A stretch of DNA of 64,000 nt, from contig JAHLJT010000631.1 of the NCBI GenBank assembly GCA_031308135.1, positions 150,347,425 through 150,411,424 of the forward strand, written 5' to 3'. The translations under genes were made by a program, and so were the position numbers. Origin of the DNA: Acheta domesticus (Eukaryota > Arthropoda > Insecta > Orthoptera > Gryllidae). Below, piece after piece: positions 1-9,443 of this stretch. The stretch's first letter is position 1. Every line of letters starts with the position of its first letter. The notes beneath the pieces were generated by a model. It saw nothing but the letters and a program-made list of their open reading frames with translations. It did no database searches and was not told the origin of the DNA.

Positions 1-25
1 ATAACTTTATAAAGTTGTTAAATAA

Positions 26-215
26 TTGAAGAAAACATCTAAGCTAATTACAAGTCCAAAGTTTTTACAGGAGGCTGAGAATCACATATACCTGCTTTTG
101 AAGGTCATCCTCGTTTTTGGATTATTTGGTGCTTCCCGGGAATCAGAACTTGCAGACTTAACCGTGAACAATATACAAGAGAATGGAACATACTATCGGG
201 TACATATTCTTCTGA
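26..215 (+). pseudogene. Crypton-type tyrosine recombinase fragment
   Basis: An open frame begins directly after a TAA stop and reads about 62 residues resembling the core of Crypton-type tyrosine recombinases (the DUF3504-like group common in insects). A conserved hydrophobic run (residues 23-35, LLLKVILVFGLFG) is followed by GASRESELADL. Arg38 in that motif sits where the first catalytic arginine of the R..H..R..Y family lies. Downstream to 328 the frame stays open, but I see no further similarity and no HxxR or Tyr motif, so the copy is truncated on both sides. The family normally cuts and rejoins DNA through a phosphotyrosine intermediate; this piece cannot. A related N-terminal piece lies at 32228-32575. 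The family call rests on recalled motifs, not a search. Confidence 0.55.
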
Positions 216-383
216 CAATTGTTTATATTTATTCCCAAAAATTGTATTTTGTGTCAAAGTCATTTTTATCCCAAGATTTACGAGTACTGATAAAATCTAA
301 ACCCGAAAGTCCGCTAAAATATTTTTAAGGTTTTATTTCATATTTTCACTTTAAAAAAATTGTGATTGTGAGAATTTTTCAAC

Positions 384-520
384 CACCTTCAAAACATCGA
401 AAGCATAAAATATCGGGCATGAAACATCTATGTTCAAGAAACATCGGCTTCAATATATCGATGTTTAAAACATCGACTATAGAAACATGGATGTTTTAAA
501 AACATCGACATCGACGTCGC
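384..520. repeat. ACATCG-rich cluster, possible hAT-type subterminal repeats
   Basis: Within about 135 bases the hexamer ACATCG or its complement occurs at least six times in both orientations, including a 20-base stretch around ATATCGATGTTTAAAACATC. Short motif clusters of this kind are typical of transposase-binding subterminal repeats, and hAT elements carry them. No matching opposite end and no 8-bp duplication were identified, so the assignment is tentative. Confidence 0.3.
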
Positions 521-567
521 ATGCCTAGTTGCAGCGAGGTGAGGGTAAGACTTCATACTGTTTCTAA

Positions 568-1030
568 GGTTTATTGATTTTGGTGTTTCCCCATAAGAAG
601 CAATATTAATTGTTTGTTTTTGATCAACTCAGAATTTTGAAATATAAATGCAGGAATATTTTTCTTAGTGCCTAAAATAGTATTAAGTGATGGGAAGAAT
701 TTCAGATTTTTCAACTTTTTTTGAGTTTGACGCTTATTTGCCGTAAGAACCAATGTTAATTGTTTCGCTTTGTACAGCCCTTATTTTTGGAATTGGAACA
801 CGGGGTTTAGTTTTTTTCAAGAGCCTAAAATTATTCTTCACTTTTGGCAGGGGTTTCAGATTATTCCTAAGGTTTTTTGATTTTGGTGTTTATTCGCCCG
901 CAAGAACCAATGTTAATTGTTTCGCTTTGTACAGCCCTGATTTTTGAAATTTGAACGCGGGGATAATTTTTATCCAAGAGCCTAAAATTATTCTTAACTT
1001 TTGGCAGTGGTTTCAGATTTTGCAATTGAT
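568..1030. repeat. Three diverged tandem repeats of about 150-160 bp
   Basis: Three successive units begin near 568, 720 and 870. Each contains AATGTTAATTGTTTCGC or a diverged form, then CTAAAAT(T/A)(A/G)TTCTT, then TTTCAGATT. Units 2 and 3 are clearly closer to each other than to unit 1. No coding potential is evident. The short ORFs over this interval run through the repeats on both strands and are not supported. Confidence 0.7.
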
Positions 1031-1050
1031 TTTGAGATTGATTCTGGGTG

Positions 1051-1085
1051 GGCGCTGCTAGCTTTAGTCTAAAGCTAGCAGCGCC
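1051..1085. repeat. Perfect inverted repeat, 16-bp arms, 3-nt loop
   Basis: The arms GGCGCTGCTAGCTTTA (1051-1066) and its exact complement (1070-1085) flank GTC. A third copy of the arm, GCGCTGCTAGCTTTA, lies at 1195-1209 in the same orientation as the first arm. The hairpin follows the end of the tandem repeats, so it may be the terminal structure of the same element. Confidence 0.75.
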
Positions 1086-1209
1086 TACGATTTTCGGAAA
1101 TCCAGAGGAGCATAAAATTCGGGAATAGAGCATTTAATTAGCCTAAAATTAGCCTAAAATTTTGGATATGGTTTGGTTGAGATTAGTTTCTGGGCGCTGC
1201 TAGCTTTAG

Positions 1210-1953
1210 ATGGCTCAAATTTGGGATTGTAATACTGCCAACCCTAACGAAATTAAATTACATAATTTTCTAGTTTGTAATAATCTACAAATACACTCAC
1301 CCTCTGACCCTACTTACTATTCATATTGCGACCACCACCGTTTTCGGGATAAGAGAGAGGGATTTTTAATAATCTCCCTAGGATGTTTGGTAGCTCAGTC
1401 GGGATGACGGTGGGCCACATAAAAAAATTGAAATTCGTGGGATCAAGGACGTGGGTTCTCTACACAACGGTCTCGCGAATCATTCGGATTAAAACACAGA
1501 TTTCTTAAAAACCTTGCTGTAATCTTGAGATGAAAAATTTTGTGGCATAGAAAACTCATACACTTGACACTCATAAATACATAGAAAAATACAAAATACC
1601 CTGTCAATTGCTGAAAATAGAATACACAAGAAAATTCTTAAATCTATACACCCTTCTCTTTGCTACTTTACTAATTTGCACTGTCTTTCTCATCAAAATA
1701 AATTTTACTAGGCCTTCACACATTCTTTGGTACCATTTATATTCTCTTTCATGTAACACAAAAATTAAGTTTTTACTGTTTCTATTTTTACAAAGAATAA
1801 GTATAAAGAAAGATTGATTCTGTAAGTTATAAAAAAATTACTCTCTTCTCTAACTAGCTGAACATTAAATCTTTTTCTCGGCTTACACAGAATTACTCTA
1901 TCTGCTTCGTTAAACGAGTTCTGGGCACTAGAACGTTTGTAAAAGCAACTTTC
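1210..1953. other. Unassigned AT-rich sequence
   Basis: No recognisable gene or repeat was found here. A weak tRNA-like A-box (GTAGCTCAGTCGG) lies at about 1389-1401, followed by a decayed TTCTC-type second box near 1455, which could be an old SINE head. Small ORFs at 1210-1407 and 1608-1817 have no recognisable similarity. Confidence 0.5.
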
Positions 1954-2166
1954 TTACTTTGAAATCCTTTTCAATACGGGGTTTCGTTCGCCGTCTTCTG
2001 AAACTCGAGCAGTGGCGACTTCGGTGACCTTGATGCTGGGTGTCTCCCCTCGCTTCTCGCTCTGCTGGTCGGGTACCGTTACCAAAGCTCCCTTGCAGTA
2101 GAACTCCCTCTGGGCCAACGGTGTGGTTAAATATTCGTCTTTTGCCAACGTAAATATTTTAACCAT
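1954..2166 (-). CDS. Unrecognised 70-residue ORF (hypothetical)
   Basis: A 70-codon frame with Met start covers a stretch that is distinctly richer in G and C than its surroundings. The predicted peptide is charged and has no membrane segment, repeat or motif that I recognise. The flank to 2715 includes a second GC-richer patch (2440-2560 and 2630-2710) but no supported gene. The GC-rich patches could belong to an LTR or another old element; nothing in the sequence settles it. Treat this as a weak candidate. Confidence 0.15.
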   Translation of the reverse strand: MVKIFTLAKDEYLTTPLAQREFYCKGALVTVPDQQSEKRGETPSIKVTEVATARVSEDGERNPVLKRISK

Positions 2167-3199
2167 ATGCCGCTAGTATTTTCAAATTATATCCAGTAGA
2201 ATTCAATTCATTTTAATAAGCGAAGAGCATATAAAGAGAATAAAGAACAAAAATGAAAAGCTGAAAAAGAAGGATATAAAAACCACGTGTTAGATTCTAA
2301 TCAATTATAAGTAACAGGGCTCCTTACCCTCTTCCCACTGTTCTTAAAACATCTTGTTAATTAATTCTTAAATAGTAATTTTCTTTGCACTAATTCAAAG
2401 CATTAATTACCTCTTCCTTTTGTCTTTGAAGAGCTCTGCTGCCTTTTCTTCGTCTGGATTGATGACGTCCACGTTGACACGCTACGTCCGTTCAACCTCG
2501 CTGCTTGCCGACACGCTTCGAAAAGGAACGGAATGTGCTGTATGTCTCGCTGTTACCCTAGCCAAGCGATTCTAGTGAACTCTTGTGATAACTATGAGAA
2601 ATAATCAGTAGCTCTCTTCTGTCTTTGCGGCGTTCGCTATGAGTACCGATGCTCTTCGTGCGGGCGATAAATGTGCCACGTTTTCCTGAGCTTGCGGAGG
2701 GAAAACGGATGGTCACAATGTAATAAGAATTATTCCTGATAATCTTGGTATTTTTCTTACACAAAATGTTATTTTTCCTATAATACAAAATGTACTTCCT
2801 GAATTAGATTCTGACCATTTTCCAATTCTTGTTACTTTATCATTTTCCTTTAATATTTCTTCTTCTACCTTCACACCTCTTTTTCAAAAAATTAGATGGC
2901 TTGACTTTCAACACGACATTGAGAATAATATTAAGTTTCCTCATAATATGCAATCTACAAATGATATTGACAATTACCTATCTTATTTTACCACTACAAT
3001 ACATAACACACTTTACTCTTATTCGAGCTTTATGCCTAAATGTCTCCCTAGCCCCTAAACCACTACTTTTTCGTGTTCTTAATCTAATCAAAACTTAACA
3101 CACTTTTCGTCGTTATTGGCAAATACCTCGACGTCCCGATATTAAATCTAAACTTAACAAAATTTTGCGAATAATAAATGCTAGAATACATTTATTTAA

Positions 3200-3907
3200 C
3201 CCTTTGCGGTCCTCTGTCCCGTGTGGCGGGACACAGCGTTTTCCTCGTTGCAGACCCTTTAAATTCCCAGGTAGCTGGTTGCACCGGTTCGGCGTGCCGC
3301 GGCGTATGAATCTCTACTCGGGTTTCAAATTATTTTTCGTATTATTACAAACAAAACATTTTAATTTATTTGCCTAATTCATAATACATAATTTTGTAAC
3401 TTAATGTTTGGTGCGGAGAGCTTCACCTTATTACCAATAACGCCTGTATATTGCATTACGTGAACGAAGTCCGAATTATCATTACTGTCATTTTCTTCAC
3501 ACTCCTCGGAATATCTCGAGAAAATGTTTTCAAATTCTTACTTTCCTGAAGATTGTTAACTCTCAGAATAGTTTACCAAACCACACAATTCAAGCTTCGA
3601 CAATCACGAACGCTTACTTCTCGATGTCACCATAAGTTCAACTGCAACCTCGTAAGAAAACTGATTTTAAACAACATAAAATGGGCAAAGTCTGGATACA
3701 ATGAAGGAAAATACTGCCTATTCTCTTCTGAAGATAATTAGTAGTACAGGAAACCAATGCCATTTACCTGAGTGAAATAATACAGAGTTAAAAATAGGTC
3801 CCGCCCCACGGGACAAAGGACCAGAACCAGGAAAAAGGAAAGTCTCGTGACGCAGGATATCGGACCGCCAGACGAACAAGACGGAAAAGTGAAAGGACCG
3901 CAAAGGG
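3200..3907. mobile_element. piggyBac-type non-autonomous element, 708 bp, in Jockey
   Basis: The element is flanked by TTAA on both sides (3196-3199 and 3908-3911). It has terminal inverted repeats beginning CCCTTTGCGGTCCT at both ends. TTAA duplication and a CCC(T)-starting TIR are the signature of the piggyBac superfamily. Removing the element with one TTAA leaves the Jockey reading frame open straight through the site, which fixes the boundaries to the base. Subterminal regions carry inverted GGGAC-rich motifs (3219-3233 and 3797-3812). No full transposase is present. Confidence 0.85.
3398..3555 (-). pseudogene. Acidic N-terminal-like remnant inside the piggyBac-type element
   Basis: On the minus strand about 48 codons are open with a strongly acidic composition (for example SEECEENDSNDNSDF), without a usable start codon. 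Many piggyBac transposases begin with an acidic region, so this may be what is left of the 5' coding end in a deletion derivative. The match is compositional and I could not align catalytic motifs. Transposase would be expected to excise the element at TTAA; this fragment cannot. Confidence 0.3.
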
Positions 3908-4801
3908 TTAAATTTCATCAGTATCAAAACATGTTTCAACTAATACACCCTCAGTCTAAACAATTATGGGTTACAATTAAACGACTTTATAATGACAAAA
4001 CTCTCATTCCTGTCCTACAGGTCTTCCTCCACTGCCCTAAATGATCCTGAGAAAATTAAATTACTAAGCTCTTACTTCCAATCTTCTTTTATTGCTAATC
4101 CAATACATAATACTCAAATTCACAATCATATAACCTACTTCCTTTCCCTTCCTAATTATAACGTTCCACAACTTATTCCTTTTATATCCCCAACTGAAGT
4201 TCATAATACAAAAAATTCGCTAATCAACTGGATTTGATCTAATTACTAACAAATCACTCAAACTTTAGGTAATAAATCCATTGCTGCATTTACTAATATT
4301 CTCAATTCGTCTCTTCGTTTTCACTATTTTCCTAATTTTTGGAAATTAGCTATAATTATCCCGATTTGTAAACCAAAGAAAGACCCAAGATTTCCTTCTA
4401 ATTAGGGCTCATTAGTTTACTTTCTTCTTTATCAAAAATTTACGAAACTATATTACTTCGCAGACTTAATACATTCACTTCTCAAAATATCATTATTCAA
4501 CTTTCACAATTTGGATTTATGCACAAACATTGTACTCTTCATCAGCTATTGCGTATTACTGAACGCATAGAAAATTATTTTCATTTAAAAAAACACTCAC
4601 TTGCAATGTTTTTAGATATAGAAAAGGCATTCGACAAAGTTTGGCCCGATGGTTTAATATATATGAACTTCACCTTGTAAGTATTCCTATTTATCTTATA
4701 ACTATTATTCAAAATTTCCTATCTAACAGAACTTTCATAGTTAAATATAATAATACCTTCTCTCAAAAATTTAATATACCTGCCGGTGTCCCTCAAGGTT
4801 C

Positions 4802-5689
4802 AATTTACACTGATCTGAGAAACACTGATCTTGACAGCCATGTCTTTCGTGCAAAAACAGCAATTCAAGTCCCATTAGTGTTTGAAGGATAAACAATCTG
4901 CTTCATCGGGAGTTGGACTTGGTTTGCTACTGATATTTCAATTATCATTTTCATTTAAAGTTTTTTTATAATTTATCCTTCAATATATCTTTTTTTTAAC
5001 TCATCAATTTGTAATATTAAGCCTTTAAGTAACTTTAACTTTTAAGTTATGAATTGGAAACAATTTCTCGGACATTTTTTCAACCCAGCGGTGATAAAGA
5101 GATGTTTCTCGCCTGACCTCCAGAGGCGTGTAACAGCTCTTATCTCTCGCTTACTGAAGATAAGCTGCGCGATGTTACCGGAGCCATCCTGTACCATCCT
5201 TCACCTTCCTGTGCCGGTGTCCTGGTACCGGAGCCTCGTCCCACGCAAGGCATTGATAGAGAAGGGTGAGCGGTTGTGGGCAGCTTTGACATTAAATGTC
5301 AATCTCAGTATCCAGCATTGAAAGTGTTGCGGGTGAGCGCTGTGCGAGAAGTGGCAACGCTGTTCTCCATAAGCGCTGTACTGCAATCAAATGCTTGAAC
5401 GCTCTGTAGGTGTGTTCACTCCCAGTCTAAAACTGAAGCTTATGTGAGACTCCTTCTCACAGTTCTTGCATGTAAGTTCTGTGATATTTGGATCTCATTT
5501 GGGCAACGTCGTTTTTGGTCGTGTAATGTGTAATAGCCACAGTTTAAGATGTCAGCTTAAGATGTATATCTTACACCGCGACCCAAACCGATCGTGCGCA
5601 CCGTACGGATAAGCAAGAAACTAGCCTCTAACTGGCTCTAGAAAATTTGCCCGAAAGGCTGCTAGTTAACACACCTATATATCTTACAC
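4802..5689. other. Unassigned sequence 3' of the Jockey relic
   Basis: The Jockey match stops abruptly at 4803 and unrelated sequence follows. 5049-5400 has a more balanced base composition than the flanks and two overlapping short ORFs, but neither shows a motif. 5560-5700 contains two copies of TATATCTTACACCG(C/T)GA (from about 5563 and 5681), a small direct repeat. Confidence 0.5.
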
Positions 5690-5827
5690 CGTGATTGATC
5701 GCTTCTTGGTTGAATTGGACGTTTTCAAATAATAGCTAAAATATTAGAAGGGCAGAAAGTGCTATATTTCAATTCTACGTAGCTGCGTCCAATAATACGG
5801 GAAAGTATGTGCTGTTGTAGCACCTAG
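5690..5827 (+). mobile_element. HINE 3'-end fragment (variant B)
   Basis: The segment ends with AATACGGGAAAGT, a GTGC/TAGCAC terminal hairpin and CTAG (5824-5827), followed by TT. These are the 3' end features of the dominant family. The internal part matches 15542-15680 on the opposite strand, including GTTTTCAAATAATAGCTAAA, which defines variant B. No 5' end is seen. Confidence 0.65.
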
Positions 5828-5829
5828 TT

Positions 5830-6513
5830 TTCTTCGGTTCATAATTCTCTTTCTTCACTTTAAATTTTTGGACAGCATTGAGAACTAATCACTTCAATTT
5901 TACCACTTACATTGTTGGTTTTCTTTTAAATCACTTATTATTTTTCAAATTTAATTTTTCAAGGCAATTTACAAATTTATTATAAAAATACCTATAAAAT
6001 ACTCTGAAGCTAACAAATTCACTAACCGCGCGATTTTAATTTCATATTGCGTTTGTTCACAATCAGTGTACCATTCTTCTGAAACAAAATTAGGGACTGA
6101 AAGTAGACTGAAAATAACCACGGGGTATAGCGTTGGCCAGCTAACGCAAGTACTTTTGAAAAATGTCTCTTACTTCCGCATTATACGAAATTATACCCTC
6201 TATACTTCCGTAGATTCCTCCAATATTCAAGCCAGTTATGTTGGATTGTGCTGTGCTAGTTTGGTATTGTTGCTATCGATTCATATTTTTCGGTTTGCTG
6301 TTTTCATTAATCTATATTAACTGATTTTGTTTACTTTATTAAATTAGTGTTTATTGTTTTCCAATTGTTTTCACCATTAATCCCAGTGGAGTTGGTTGAG
6401 ATAGTTTTAGTAGTAAAGGTTAGTATTCTTATTTAGTATTTTGTGTTTAAAAATAATTTTATTATATTTATTGATCATTTTTATGCATCCAATTTATTAA
6501 TAATTGAAAATTA
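5830..6513. other. Unassigned AT-rich sequence
   Basis: No gene or repeat was recognised. An 84-codon ORF at 6066-6320 has no motif and a composition like the surrounding DNA. Confidence 0.4.
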
Positions 6514-7410
6514 ATGGATAGACCAACCACGTCTGGGCCTATTCTAAGTATTTTGTCTTTAAGGTTAAAGCGAATTGAAAGTTCTCATGAAAAGAGAATT
6601 GTAAATTTATTTTGTGGATTGTCGAAGGAATAAGTGGAAGAACGGGTCCATGTCACTTACACTTGTTTGACAAATCTTATGGCCAAATTAGTACAGGTAA
6701 GATTATTTTTTTAATTTCTAAATCTTATATTTTCAAACTGACAGATGTAATTTTCATAATTAAAATATTTATTCTCTATAACTATTAATTATCATTTGTT
6801 ATGCATTAATAGTAATAAATCCAGTTTTCTTTTTCCACCTTTCTGCATGTTTACAGGTGGGTGTGAAGTCTGTTGAAACAATAATTATTATTAAAAAACA
6901 AAAACAAAAAAACATGAAGCTCTGGCCACAACCACAAAGACCTGAAAAAAAGACATCCAGTTACTGACGTTGACGATTTTATAAAGGATACAATTTCCAA
7001 TACAATAAATTGTAGTTGTGTTCAGATAATTATTTAGAATTGTTTATTAGTTTGTAATTTTAGAATTTTATATATCTGCATAATAATCAATTTGTTTTTT
7101 TAGTGTTTTACGTGAAGTACCATAAATTATTTTTTTTATGTAGGTCTTGCTAATTCTATATAACACCTTTTTTCAGAGATTCCAGGTTATGAAGGATTAA
7201 ATTTTAAGGAATCCAGACCTAGCGCGTATAGGAAAAGCACATTGGTTTTACTTGTTTAGGGGAAGGAAGATAGGTAAGCTCATGTGAGTGAGAGCGAAAC
7301 AATTTTTAAAAGAGAGTGCTTTCTAAGAACTTATATTAGGAAACCAAGGCAACGCCAGCACACCAATAATGGATGTTTTTTGAATGAAGCATGGCTATAT
7401 AAATTAATGG
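6514..7410 (+). pseudogene. Decayed spliced transposase-like gene
   Basis: A Met-started frame (6514-6696, one internal TAA at about 6631) ends at a consensus donor CAG|GTAAGA. A pyrimidine-rich tract and TTTACAG acceptor lie at about 6836-6856. Exon 2 continues in frame with GVKSVETI and, after a frameshift, VTDVDDFIKDTI (about 6960-6996). A second acceptor TTTTTTCAG precedes an exon at about 7178. The final part reads FKRECFLRTYIR then CFLNEAWLYK (7374-7403), resembling the FLDETWxY box that carries the first catalytic Asp in a DDE transposase family widespread in insects. That Asp is Asn here. The helix-turn-helix region, intron positions and TDVDDF motif support one gene, now non-functional. 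The family name is uncertain, and it could be a domesticated relative. Confidence 0.45.
6697..6856 (+). other. Putative 160-bp intron of the transposase-like relic
   Basis: The donor is CAG|GTAAGA and the acceptor is TGTTTACAG|GT with a preceding T/C-rich tract. Joining the exons keeps the frame open across the junction. Introns are unusual in most DNA transposases but known in several insect families. Confidence 0.45.
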
Positions 7411-7693
7411 TAATTTCTTATACTTTTTCTGGAATAGTACCTTTAATATTGTTTCGTTTTTTGTAACCTATTAATAACAGTTGATTGGTGATGTTACTTG
7501 TAATTTGGTTATGGGCACCATACCTCTGACACCATATGCCACGTGCATCCCATAATTATTGAAACATTTTTCATTTCTCAATGTTTTAAGGAGCACTTAT
7601 CCTCTTCTTCAGGAGTCTAATTTGAGAGAAAACAGTAATTATTATAAACGAAATTTAAAATGTTTAACGTTTAACATTATAGTATAATAAATT
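7411..7693. other. Unassigned
   Basis: No feature was recognised between the transposase relic and the next HINE. Confidence 0.4.
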
Positions 7694-8672
7694 TGCTTTC
7701 TCGCTTTACGAATACTTCGTAAGAAGAGAAAGTTATGTACTCGTGCGCCGCAAAACGGGTAATTTCGCCAGAAAAACTCTTATAGCAGGGGTCAAGTAAC
7801 AAAAAAGTGGATAAAACATGTTGCTAAATTTAGAAAAAAATCCTCTTTCTCGTGGTGTAGTCAAAATCCACGTTCTGTTTCTTCTTGATACTGCAAAATC
7901 GATTGACGGCAAAACGTTCGTCTGTGCTCAACGCTAGCGTCTAAACCGTTCAGCTGATTTTTTCAAAATTGATATTCCTCAATCGTTTTTACTAGTTTCA
8001 AGGCTCCTGGAATTTGAAACCGATATTTTAATTTTTGGGGGTACTTTACATGAAGTCCGTCGGAGATTTTCAAAGTTAAAAAAATAGCTACAAATTGTTT
8101 GGTTAAACTTTGCTGTTGAATAGTGCAAAGAACGCTTAAGGGAATGAAGAATAATTTTCGTTTATATCCCCAATTTTTCGAAAATTGCAAAAAACTATTT
8201 AAAAACTGCAAAATTGAATATAATGATTTTTACCATAGACAAAGTCGGTTGTACAAAATTAGCACTTTAAATAAGGTCATGTACCATTTTTTGGATAAAC
8301 GAGTAGTTTTTGCGTAAATTGCGCTTGAAATTTACAAAAACATTTCTCAGAAACCGCTCCAAATTTTTCATTTAAATTTTCTTCATTTATGTAATGAGAG
8401 ACGATAAAAATATGGAATTAGTACTACTTCTGGGAAATACTTCGTTTTTTGAAAGTAGCAAAAAAATATTTTAAAACTACAAAATTGTAGATAGAGATTT
8501 TTACCTCAGACGAAGTCCCTTGTACAAAACTAGCTCTTTAAAAAAGGTTATGTAGAATTTTCTGAAAAGTGAGTCCTTTTTGCGTAATCTTTGCTTCAAA
8601 TTTGCACATAAGGTTCTCAAATACCGCTCCAAATTTTTTCTTTAAATTTTCTCCACGTGGTAAATAAATAAA
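7694..8672 (+). mobile_element. HINE copy, variant D, 3' end missing
   Basis: The 5' end reads CTTTCTCGC, then TACGAATACTTCGTA (a palindrome that replaces the canonical one). The conserved order CGCCAGAAAAA, GTGGATAAAACATG, GTGGTGTAG and CTTGATACTG follows, then the GTCTGTGCTCAACGCTAGCG region (microsatellite shortened) and the AAACCGTTCAGCTGATT box. Body modules bearing TTTCTCAGAAACCGCTCCAAA recur near 8343 and 8615. Instead of its own 3' end the body abuts the inverted CTAG end of the next element at 8673. The same junction is seen at 44287/44288 on the other strand. It is non-coding. Confidence 0.65.
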
Positions 8673-9200
8673 CTAGAGGTGCTATAGAATGGCACATACT
8701 TTCTCGCAGTAGTTATTTTTCTAATGTCGATCATCGGATAAATTATTTTGAGTAAGCGGTTCACCGCTGCCTTTCTTGGTCATGTTTGAAAGACATGTTT
8801 TTCGCATATTGACAATTACCGTCTTTCTATTGATAGAGCTTATACAAATACGTTTTGACTAAAATATAAATAGTCAGTACGCATGTCACTCCCGTGCCGC
8901 AGATGGTTAAAGCGCGTTGGGGTTGAGATTTTCACTTCGGAAGATGACGGGTTCGAACCGCAGATAGGGATTTTGATATGCTAAATATGTTGTTGCAGGA
9001 AAAAAACATTAAAGAGCGTAGAAACTTTATTGAAAATCATTTGAAGTACTTCTACTGACGAATGGAATCAATGCAGACAGGACTTGTCTGTGTTTTCCCA
9101 AACTGTATCTTTTAAACAATTTTTCAACTCTGTTATTCGATTTCTGAAACGTATGTCATGTCAAATCAATCATCTAGTGTGTATCTGTATGAACATATTT
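8673..9200 (-). mobile_element. Element with HINE-like CTAG end and tRNA-like head
   Basis: It starts with the HINE-type 3' end in inverted orientation (CTAGAGGTGCTATAG... TACTTTCTCGCAG). 8700-8850 matches 44110-44270 on the opposite strand, including a CATGTTTGAAAGACATG hairpin. At 8892-8968 lies a tRNA-like segment with an A-box-like CAGATGGTTAAAGCGC and a good B-box GACGGGTTCGAACC. No right end was found before 9200. Confidence 0.5.
8892..8968 (+). promoter_or_regulatory. tRNA-like pol III promoter (SINE-type head)
   Basis: An A-box-like and a near-consensus B-box (GGTTCGAACC) lie about 45 bp apart. The segment does not fold as a complete cloverleaf, so it is a tRNA-derived module, not a tRNA gene. 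Confidence 0.5.
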
Positions 9201-9299
9201 AAGTAAAATTATAAATATTTCAACGTTAAATTGAAATACAACATAACCAAACGCATGCGATCAACTTGTATACCCCTAACGGTTCCGAAATTATTATTA

Positions 9300-9443
9300 C
9301 TTTGTGGCTCTACGAATACTTCGTAAGAAGAGAATGTTATGAAATCGTGCGCTGGAAAACGGCGAATTTTCGCCAGAAGAACTCTTACAGCTGGGATTTG
9401 GTAACGAAAAGTTGATAAAACCTTGTAGCTAAATTTAGAAAAA
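9300..9443 (+). mobile_element. HINE 5' fragment (variant D)
   Basis: The first 145 bases of a variant-D HINE (CTACGAATACTTCGTA through TTGATAAAACCTTGTAGCTAAATTTAG) run directly into the inverted CTAG end of the next element. Confidence 0.6.

Larger units (their letters stand above)
2722..4801 (+). pseudogene. Jockey-clade LINE relic (end of endonuclease to middle of reverse transcriptase)
   Basis: Reading with frameshifts, the segment gives the end of an AP-type endonuclease (LDSDHFPIL at about 2805-2831) and the Jockey linker (RWLDFQHDIENN, 2896-2931). It then gives the fingers and palm of the reverse transcriptase: FWKLAIIIP near 4337, QFGFMHKHCTLHQ near 4508, and MFLDIEKAFDKVW at 4608-4646. 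The last contains the first catalytic Asp region. PAGVPQGS (4780-4803) is the final recognisable motif, after which unrelated sequence begins, so the YADD box and the rest are missing. Stops and frameshifts occur near 3093, 4235, 4404 and 4672. The copy is interrupted at 3200-3907 by a TTAA-flanked element. In life such a protein nicks DNA and primes reverse transcription on the target site. Confidence 0.8.

Noticed and set aside
1389..1480. SINE at the A-box-like GTAGCTCAGTCGG
   Set aside because: No B-box of acceptable quality follows and no tail is present; left as unassigned.
8892..8968. Functional tRNA gene
   Set aside because: B-box and A-box are present, but acceptor, anticodon and T stems do not pair fully. 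The same holds for 9665, 33805, 54119 and 61048.
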